This document shows, piece after piece, positions 56,601 to 64,000 of a DNA stretch of 64,000 bases. The stretch is taken from assembly GCF_030052815.1 (NCBI RefSeq), contig NC_079510.1:8565375-8629374 (forward strand), given 5' to 3'. The DNA comes from Hevea brasiliensis. Taxonomy: Eukaryota; Streptophyta; Magnoliopsida; Malpighiales; Euphorbiaceae. Position 1 is the first letter of the stretch. The number at the start of each line of letters is the position of its first letter. The notes under the pieces were generated by a model. The model saw only the letters and a list, made by a program, of their open reading frames with translations. It was not told the DNA's origin and did no database searches. Position numbers and translations under genes: made by a program.

Positions 56601-56680
56601 TCCGGACGTTCTAGTAATGGGACCGACCTGCGATCCAGGAGCAGTAGAATGTGCGGAGGTGCTATCGGGAGGGTGTTACA
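53601..56680 (-). mobile_element. Solo LTR of the Tekay family, antisense
   Basis: 3080 bp from TGTGACACCCC to GGGTGTTACA, the reverse complement of the Tekay LTR over its full length. No primer site or internal sequence is present on either side. It interrupts the Tat LTR at 'gcgtgatatgaactta' (intact at about 11,596 in the left LTR). The flanks ATATA and ATATG are the expected 5-bp duplication with one change. Formation by LTR-LTR recombination is the usual explanation. Confidence 0.9.
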
Positions 56681-57162
56681 ATATGAACTTAAAGAAAATA
56701 ACAGACATACAGAAAGAAGAATGGACATGCATAAAACAAGAACTAAACTTACTAAAATGGCAACATGAATACTGACCTGTAAGGAGTCGATTCTAGTGAA
56801 CTAGCAGAGAATCACAAAGCGCAATAAGATTGCAAGTTGATAGCCAGAAACTAAGGTTCGCCTTGGAACAAAGCGTCTCATTAAATGCAATCGAGTTAGG
56901 ATTATGCAGAGTTTAAATGAGATTGAGCATGGGCGATGGAAGTGAAAATAAAGATAACAAGGCTGAAAAATGTGAGCGTTGCGGGATGATGAGCAGGCTA
57001 AAAATGGAAAGTTTACGTGTTCCAAATCTTTTAAGAAAAACCTTGAAAGCTGGTTCCAAAAGTTCTTCTTATGAAAGCGAATATGACACGAATTAAATTT
57101 GAGTTCTTCGCTATAGTAACTTCCTTTTTTTCTCCGTCCCTCCTTGAGCAGTTTTCATGCGG

Positions 57163-57170
57163 TATTTATA
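57163..57170 (-). promoter_or_regulatory. Candidate TATA box for sense Tat transcription, right LTR
   Basis: Minus strand TATAAATA in 'ccctataaatacc'. As the 5' LTR of the unit, this one could drive gag-pol transcription of copy 2. Confidence 0.45.
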
Positions 57171-58615
57171 GGGCGGGTGCTCTCCATGAAGGTCGGGATC
57201 TATTTTGAGGAGATGGAGGTCGGATTTGAAGGACATGATCGAGGCTCGGGAATTAAAGAGGATTAGAGCGGACGGTGAGATCCCTTCGGAATATTTGTCA
57301 TTTTCTTCTTCTAATCAGCGGTCCCAAATTCTCTTATGCAGAGCGTCAGGGCTAGGAGTGAAAAGCGATCTTGTCGTTTTCTTCTTGATCAGAGGGCTCT
57401 GAGCTCGTTCTTACAAGTAAGATCAGCGGTGGAGATTAGGATGTCTGCGCTATCTGATGCGCATGTCGAAATGCGAGGCGATTAGGCGTGCGGTTGAGAT
57501 TTTACTGCGGCACTTTAACTACCTCGGCTCGATTATGGTGGCGATGGCGCCTTATTCCTTTTGTTTACGCTCTCTCTTCCTTTCCGATCTTCTTAACATG
57601 ATCCTTCTCGATCTTTCATACGATCTCCCCTCTTCCTATCTCTATTATTCCAATATTTCCCTTAACGGGCGGTCAGGTCAAAGCATTAATTCCTCGATTC
57701 GGCGTCCGCCGTTTACCTTAGCAATAAATGCGATTTTCCCTATATATACCCACGGAAGAGACTTTCTTCATTCGATTTTCCTCTCTTCCTTCTTACTTTC
57801 GATTCATTTGCTCGTGAAGTTAAGCCATGATTGTGGTGTTGATCCCTTCGATGGACCTCTTTATTCTCATTGAAAATTCTGACCGGTGCTTGAATAATCG
57901 TGATAACCTTATCGATGATGGTGAGAGAAGCTGGACCAGTTAACCGATCTAGATCGCGGACCTTGATCGTGCGATCTCGAGTCGTTCGACCCGGTATAAT
58001 GGCGAACCGATTTACGCCGACCCTTGGCGATTGCTCTTCAAGTTTATTGACTTCTCACCACATTTGGTGTTAAACGACTTTCCTCCACATTGGGTGTTAA
58101 GACGGCTCGGTTCGATCGATGACATCCTTTGGATCGATCACAATGTTGACTTTGACATAGGTCCTTTAGATGGGATGTTCCACGGTCTGCGAGATCACCT
58201 AAATGATATATTTTATTTTCAATGTAATCGATCTCACGAAATGATGTAGTCAATTTTAATGCAATCGATCTCTAGGGATCGCCCAAATGATGTAATCAAT
58301 TTTAATGCAATCAGATCTCTAGAGATCGCCCAAATGATATGTCAGATCTTTTGGAAATAAAGATTTTATTTTATCAATTATCATCTTATTATTATTGCAT
58401 TAATTATTTTTGATCTCTGAAGTATTTACCGTCGACCTTTAATTTAAATGACCCTAAGCCGATCCATAATTCAAAGATTTATCTTAATCTGCGATCTCTA
58501 GTTAGCCGATCTCTTTATGGAATTTCGAAATATTCATGAGACATGTCGAGAAATAGTGGTAGATCTTGGCCAGATGCACACTTTGGGATGCGTGAGCATT
58601 AAATGCTCGGACCAG

Positions 58616-58623
58616 TATAAATA
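58616..58623 (+). promoter_or_regulatory. TATA box of the antisense LTR gene (right copy)
   Basis: TATAAATA in 'cagtataaataggggtgg', about 159 bp before the ATG at 58775. Confidence 0.6.
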
Positions 58624-58774
58624 GGGGTGGGGTTAGCCATTTGCTCTCTTGTGTCATTTTTAGTTTCTGCGAACAACTTCAAAATTCTCTCGTTTTCTCA
58701 AGCTCTTGAGCTCAGATTAAGCTCGGTGAGGTTTTGATCCTTCTTTTAGTTCAAATTCTTTATTTTCTTTGAAA

Positions 58775-60548
58775 ATGGCGGCCAGAAGGTCGGAGGCGTG
58801 AGCCCTCCTTCCATCCAGTTCTCGTAGTCATCTGATGAAGTAGAGGTGGTCGGGCCTAGGGTGCAACCTGAACCTCTTAGAGTCTCCGTTCCAGCTCGGG
58901 AACAAGTGACGTCATCAAGGCATGCGCCTTCTTTAGGGAGAGAGAATCTTCCCATGGACAAACTGCCATCGGTCCTTCAAGAAACCGTCTGCGGTCATTT
59001 AGCGAAGTACAACATTGAGCGCGATTCATATGAACTTATCGGTGTCACGGCGATCTCGGGCGATCATTTCTTGAAGAACGACATGATTATGGTATCTGAA
59101 GAAACGATTGAAAGCGAAGTGCGGTTCCCTCTTGGCGACTTCTTTAAAGAAGTCTTAAAATTTCAAGTGTGCATAGCTCAAGTTCACGAACTCGTGGCGG
59201 ATCTTAGTAGCCTTAGAGGCCTCTGTAGAGCTAAGGATTCCACCCTACGCCTAAAGTATTCGCTGAATTACATAGGTTAACTTCGTCGAAAGGGCGATAG
59301 TCTGGTTTTCGGCGAAGCCACATTGCGGGCTCTTCGTCGATCTGCCCTCCTCCTTGAAAAACTGGAAGAACCGCTTCTTCATTCTAAGGAGCAAAATTCC
59401 GAACAACTTTGAGGGTTTCCCTCGTAGCTGGCTACACCAAGGCCCCTTAATTCCGAAGCGTCTCGTGTTGAATAGGGAAGAGGCGCAATGGTGATGGAGT
59501 TGAAGGAAGCGGCGTCGAGAGAAGTTCTCTTGCTTGGATGCGTGGCCGAAATGCACCATTGGACTATGGAATTGATCACCGGCAAATATCGCGGGCTTGA
59601 CTCTCGACCTCGGCATCGGTATTTTCTACATCTCGAGATCTCGGGACCTTAGCGATCTCGCGACCTCTTCTTTGTGCGGGTATGGCGGCGAAGCCTCAAG
59701 GAGGCCGGAGGCGAAGAGGAGATCTCGGAAGTGCGGGAGATGAAGCAGTCGAGAAATCACGGACACCGGGCTGAGCAGGGAAATACAAGAAGGCTCGTCT
59801 CAACCTTCGGGGCCGTTGATCGTAGAAGTGGTCGATCCCCTCTTGGCCGGGAAGAAGCGGCCTCCACCTCCTCGGTTGCTCGAATGCGAGAAGAGGGTTC
59901 TTCTCAACCTAACGTGAGGACTATCTCGTGGTGCCCAAGTCTTAGTCCACTCCTTTGGAGAAGAATAGTATGGTTCGAAAACCACTGGTTTCGCCAAGGT
60001 CTTGGCGTCCTCTATCTGTCTTGAGAAGATCGGGATAGGCTGTCTCGGATAACCTTGATGATATCTTGACCCGATCCATGAGCACGAGCGTTGAGTGCAC
60101 AGTGAACCAGCACATCATACGGGAGAAGGCGCATCGCTGAGTAAAGAGGTTGAGAGGATGGGTCATGAAGCGACTTCCCTCCGATCTCAACTTTCATCAG
60201 CTCGAGGTTACATATCTCAAATTGAGGCGAATGAAGTTCTATGAGGACAAGTTGGCGGCGGCCACGCTTTTGAAGAAGTGCAAGCACTCGGGTCGATGAA
60301 GGCTGCTCAACTCGCTCACCTTCTTTGAGGAGCTCAAGGTGAAAGAAGAAGAGATAGTGACTAGAGTGGCGGCGCTTATGTGAATGCTCACGAGAGATCT
60401 CTGGTGAGCTCAGAAGCGTTACCCTAAGGAGGACTTCTCTGGATGGCCAACTGGCCCCAGGGATGAAGGTGAAGAGAGTGAGGAGGAGGGTGAGGGTGAG
60501 AGAGGGGCGAACAAAATATAGATCAGTGGGGTGATCCTCGGTGAATAA
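58775..60548 (+). pseudogene. Antisense LTR ORF, PF04195-like, right copy
   Basis: The ATG at 58775 lies in the same context as the other two copies. The frame 58846-59280 is open for 144 codons and reads through the position where the left copy has its stop, with NLPMDKLPSVLQET and FPLGDFFKEVLKFQVCIAQV. Downstream, 'tggaagaaccgcttcttcat' near 59,365 encodes the W-K-N-R-F-F segment typical of the family, followed by the Leu/Pro-rich and acidic C-terminal parts. Where the middle copy has TAA after GSS this copy reads CAA, so that stop is not ancestral. A final TAA is at 60546-60548. Frameshifts are numerous and mostly sit at CCG/CAG sites. Confidence 0.55.
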
Positions 60549-61140
60549 CTATACAAATTCTTGAAATGAAATGAAATGAAATGCCTCTTTTATTCGATGA
60601 ATGGTTGTGATCGGAAAATTTCTAAATTATTTAAACACTTGATTGTCGAGTATAATTGAAAGTGATTATTAACCTAAGTGTGAGAGATCGGAAAACACAA
60701 TGAGCACGAGATCGGTAGGGAACCAGCTGAGCGGAACTTGATTAAAATTAGAAATTTGGCTTGAACATTTAAGATCGTGATCATCGATGGCAGAGCGAAA
60801 CCTTTGATTATTCTTAAACTTTTGAAAGGGAGATCGGCAACAAAAATGGTAACAAAGATCTAGTGTCGGTTCAATTTCGTTTGTCGATAGAGATCGGGAA
60901 TATATTTGGTAGTCGGAGATTCGACAATGGGTTTGAGAGATCGGTGAGTGATTTAATAGGCCGGTAAGGCTTTGGTGATGTGAGGACTTAGCATTGATTC
61001 AATTCCTTGTGGGAGAGATCGGAAATGTGGTTATCTAGCAAAGAGAGATAGGAAATGTGGTTGTTGTCAAAGGAGACTTAGTGCTGGGGATAGGTTTCAA
61101 AGTTTATTAATTAGGGATCGGCCAAAATATGGTGTCGACA

Positions 61141-61145
61141 ATATG
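61141..61145. other. Target-site duplication (right) of the Tat/Ogre unit
   Basis: ATATG, identical to 10235-10239. Confidence 0.8.
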
Positions 61146-62381
61146 AGTCTATATAAAGACCACTCCAAAAACATTCTTAGAACCTTTATTCTTAAATTCT
61201 AGATCAAGCGATTACATAAAACAAGATTCTAGAGCCTTGAAAATAAAGAGAGTTTCTTTGGCAAAAGTAACCCATTTGCTAAAGTAAGGAACTTTAGTTC
61301 TTGAAGTCTGACTTTAAATGCCTTCGATAGGTAGCAACTACTTTAGCTCTGACAGTGAGGAACCATTGCCATATCCATAACATAAAGCGCCTTGAGAACA
61401 ATAGCTACTTTAGTTCTTTGAAGTAGAGAACTTTGGCTATCAAAGTCTAAAAACCGCTCAACTATTGAAATAATGGTCTTGACAGCTAAACCTAGGAATT
61501 TTAGAATTTCCAATTTAAATTTGTAGAACACCCATGGCCAAAACACATTAAACCAACCTAAAACATTTCAAAACTTAATCCAAACCTACATTCTTTTGCC
61601 TAACAAGCCAAAGGCTCAAAACAACTTATAAATACCACATCTAACACCTTATTCCCTCATAAGCTCAAGAAATTAAAAGATTAAATTTATTTCTTCTAAA
61701 AACTCAAAGCTAAAAACTCAACATGCAATAAAAATTGGGTAGCTTATTCCATTACCTAGGATAGTAGAACTCAAGAAAAAAAAAAAAAAAAAAAAAAAAC
61801 ATGCATTACTCAATAGTAAAACCCTTCCTTCATTGATATCTACAATAAAGTTGAAATTTACATTATACTTGGTTTAAATATATCATACCAAGATATTAAG
61901 GAAGGATTTGCTTCCAAACCACACATGCATAAGGAAAAAAGAAGAAAGAGACAAGAAAACTTACCCTTTGAAGCCTTAACTTCTACCTTTCCCAGCAAAA
62001 CTTTCCTATGAAACAAATAATCCTTTTACAAACTCCAGCACAGAAGAAAACACATACACTTGTTAAGATATACCTCAAAGAGAGAAAGTATTGGAAGAGA
62101 ATTGAAATTTTGGAGTGAAATCATGCCTAAATAGAGAAAATGGAGAGTTCCTCTCAATTTTTGCCTATTATATACCCTCGATATAAAAGTCCTTTCTGTA
62201 GCTAAAAGTCCTTTTGTTCCCTTCCAAAACCCTAAGTCTCCACCTACTAACCCTCTAACCAACACTAAAAACACTCTTAAAATCTTACCTATTATATCCA
62301 TTGCCCATGAAACCCCTAAGTTTCACTGAAATTTCCCACCAATAGTAGAAATTTTGATATCAAAAAGTGGTGGATGTTACA
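61141..62381 (-). mobile_element. Old LTR-like sequence, right part
   Basis: Continuation of 8192-10239 after the Tat insertion. It ends GGTGGATGTTACA, so on the minus strand it starts TGTAACATCC like a Tekay-type LTR. It has no gene and contains a 24-nt poly-A tract at 61776-61799. The assignment rests on termini and combined length only. Confidence 0.4.
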
Positions 62382-62390
62382 CTTGTCTTT

Positions 62391-62605
62391 GAGTGGTGAT
62401 TTGCAATGTCAAGGGAGAAGTCTTGTTGGCAGCGCCAAAACTTATACATGCTGATTTAGATCTAGCTCTGGTAGAGATTTTAGCAGTAAATTATGGTGTT
62501 GACATAGCCAAAGATGTCGATTTTCATCAGCTACAGATTGAGAGTGATTTCCTGCCTTATATCACAACATTTGAAAGTGGAAATCAAGTTTCTCCATATA
62601 CATAA
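62391..62605 (+). pseudogene. RNase H-like (RVT_3 type) fragment
   Basis: The plus frame reads VVICNVKGEVLLAAPKLIHA, then ALVEILAVNYGVDIAKDVDF and HQLQIESD, and stops at 62605. This follows the pattern of the plant RNase H domain found at the end of LINE-type pol genes (D..G.... A.... E..A...G...A...... I..D). The first catalytic residue and the last third are missing. It is a decayed LINE or domain fragment without a start of its own. Confidence 0.55.
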
Positions 62606-63225
62606 TAAAGTTACAAACAAGTAGTTTGTTATTTTCAAATTTGTTAATAAGTTACCCACATAGATTTCTTACCATGTAGCTAAAGTAAATCTTCTATGTT
62701 CATCTCATGAAATTTTTTGGTTGGAGGATTTTCCACCATATCTTGTATCTATGGCTAGTTACGATGTTGCTTAGACCAATTTTTTGTTTAGTGCAATGTA
62801 TTTCTCCTTTGCTTAAAAACAATAATCAAATTAAGCTAATATTTATATCGGTAGCTTTCATTAACCATGTTTACATCCTCAATAACACTATAACACTTGG
62901 GAATCTATAAATTTTCTCAAAACAAAAACCTATGTAAAAAGGGGCAAATTGTTAATCTCTAATTAGACTTTACCTTTCATAAAAAAATGCAAGAACACCA
63001 ACATACTTCATTTACTTTAGATTAAGCTACATTATAAATACTCATTAAAGTATATTTCAAAGTCATTAACACTGCTTGTTCTTACGAGTTTGCGTGACTT
63101 TCACCTCTCTCTTCTTCCTACTTTCTTTTTCACCATAAAAAAAGAAAGGTAAACATGTGTTCTAAATCAATAGTTGAATAATATATCTTGTTTTTGTCTA
63201 TAGCTAAGATGGTTTTGTTAGTAAC
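62606..63225. other. AT-rich sequence without a recognised gene
   Basis: The short plus frame 62707-62910 is hydrophobic but has no recognised domain. I see nothing else up to the assembly gap. Confidence 0.4.
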
Positions 63226-63238
63226 NNNNNNNNNNNNN
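63226..63238. other. Assembly gap (13 N)
   Basis: N run between unrelated AT-rich sequence on the left and Tekay integrase sequence on the right. The true distance is unknown. Confidence 0.98.
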
Positions 63239-63672
63239 CTCAAGGTGTCACCAAGAAGGTATTGAGGTTTGAAGGAAAGGTAAGTTGAGCTCCTAGGTTC
63301 ATTGGCCCCATATGAAATCATCGAGCGTGTGGGTCCAAAGGCCTATAGGCTGGGCTTTACCACCAGAGTCGACAAGATCCACAATGTGTTCCACGTGTCT
63401 ATGCTCTAAGATATACTTCAGATCCTTCACATGTCATCTCCGTGAGAAGAATTGTGAAAACAACCGATTTGACATATGAAGAAGAACCTCTGCGATCCTG
63501 CTCGTGAAGTGAAAGAGTTGAGGAACAAGCAAATTCCTAATCGGTGAAAGTGCTATGGAGGCACCACAATACCAAGAGGGCAACTTGGGAAAGTGAAGAG
63601 GCGATGAGGCAAGTTCCCTCAACTGCTGCATCAGTAAATTTGAGGCAGAAATTTAAATTAGAGGGGAAGAGT
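63239..63672 (+). pseudogene. int: Tekay integrase C-terminus and chromodomain, second copy
   Basis: Collinear with 21,940-22,379: the GPYE-type segment, then the chromodomain stretch with 'gtgaaagtgctatggaggca', then the polypurine tract 'agaggggaagag'. Many single bases are missing compared with the first copy, so no long frame remains. The 5' part lies beyond the gap. Confidence 0.85.
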
Positions 63673-64000
63673 TGCCCAACACCCTTCCAGTAGCAACTCA
63701 GACATTCTTTATCGTCTGACCTGTCGGTCCTGGACAAATAGAACGCTCGGAAAAATATTTAAACTAAAGTCGAAACCATAATTAACTCAAATATTAATAA
63801 GAAAAATTTAGTAAAAATTTTAGAAATAAAATACAACCAAGTTAAACGAGTCATGTGCCTAGCGATGGGTAATTAGAGGAAGTTGCTGCTCAACGAGGAG
63901 CCCTAGACCGGGAAAAATTCATAAAATAATTTTTGGGACTCAGAGAAGGGTCATTGAGGTTCCTATGGCATTAGAATGCCAAGAAAATACCTAGAAAAAT
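63673..64000 (+). repeat. 3' LTR of the second Tekay copy, cut by the window end
   Basis: Starts TG...CCAACACCC after the polypurine tract and follows 22,380 onward until the window ends. Confidence 0.88.

Larger units (their letters stand above)
10240..61140 (-). mobile_element. Tat/Ogre-type Ty3/gypsy retrotransposon dimer (LTR-internal-LTR-internal-LTR)
   Basis: Three LTR copies (10240-14403 truncated, 37218-41307, 52283-61140) separate two internal regions, both coding on the minus strand. Outer termini TG...CA are flanked by ATATG on both sides. The middle LTR has a primer-site-like sequence on its left (37201-37214) and a polypurine-type sequence on its right (41308-41322), so both internal regions share it. 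The minus-strand gene order is ORF1, gag, protease, RT, RNase H, second RNase H, integrase and tandem repeats. The second RNase H and the upstream ORF1 are features of the Tat/Ogre lineage. A Tekay element, a TRIM and a solo LTR are nested inside. Without the insertions and deletions a single element would be over 20 kb. Confidence 0.85.
52283..61140 (-). repeat. Right (5') Tat LTR, containing a solo Tekay LTR
   Basis: Collinear with the left LTR from 'ggattttgcggt' to 'gctctt...' and with the middle LTR to the end 'ggtgtcgaca'. Without the inserted solo LTR and its duplication it is about 5.8 kb, the only copy showing the full LTR extent. It has many one-base losses at CCG/CAG/CTG compared with the left copy. 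It carries both the candidate sense TATA region (57163-57170) and the antisense gene. Confidence 0.87.

Overview
The window is a gene-poor stretch of a plant (dicot) nuclear genome. Nested Ty3/gypsy LTR retrotransposons dominate it. The plant origin follows from the element types: a chromodomain-bearing Tekay/Del-type element, a giant Tat/Ogre-type element with a second RNase H, and a TRIM. Host gene fragments with introns and an AT-rich background support it. Some repeat sequence feels like Euphorbiaceae (Hevea or Manihot), but this is only an impression from memory.

Layout. Positions 1-1085 are the end of an LTR. Positions 1086-8190 are AT-rich, with a probable MITE (3803-4130), microsatellites and decayed host gene fragments: a receptor-kinase fragment at 6715-7170 and a BUB3-like WD40 fragment at 7350-7795, both on the minus strand. 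From 8192 an old LTR-like sequence runs to 10239 and resumes at 61141-62381. Between them sits one 50.9-kb unit (10240-61140) flanked by the 5-bp duplication ATATG. The unit is a Tat/Ogre-type element on the minus strand with the organisation LTR, internal, LTR, internal, LTR, so it is a dimer sharing its middle LTR. On the minus strand the order is right LTR (52283-61140), internal copy 2 (41308-52282), middle LTR (37218-41307), internal copy 1 (14404-37217) and a truncated left LTR (10240-14403). Each internal copy carries an extra upstream ORF1, gag, an Asp protease, a G-patch-like motif, RT/RNase H, a second RNase H, integrase and a 3' array of 61-bp tandem repeats. Copy 2 has lost RT through a 1.77-kb deletion. 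Copy 1 keeps RT but is broken by frameshifts and stops.

Into this unit were inserted a nearly complete Tekay-type chromovirus (14491-25275, plus strand, duplication ATTAA), a 375-bp TRIM (42456-42830) and an antisense solo LTR of the Tekay family (53601-56680). The right end of the window holds an RNase H fragment, a 13-N assembly gap and the 3' end of another Tekay copy.

Three points stand out. The giant Tat LTR (about 5.8 kb) carries, on the strand opposite to gag-pol, an ORF resembling the 'putative gypsy type transposon' family, with its own TATA box; it is present in all three LTRs. The Tekay integrase is interrupted by a 74-nt GT...AG sequence whose removal restores the frame exactly. 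Many frameshifts fall on CAG, CTG and CCG trinucleotides, which looks like a consensus base-calling artefact at methylated CHG sites rather than biology, so pseudogene calls here need caution.
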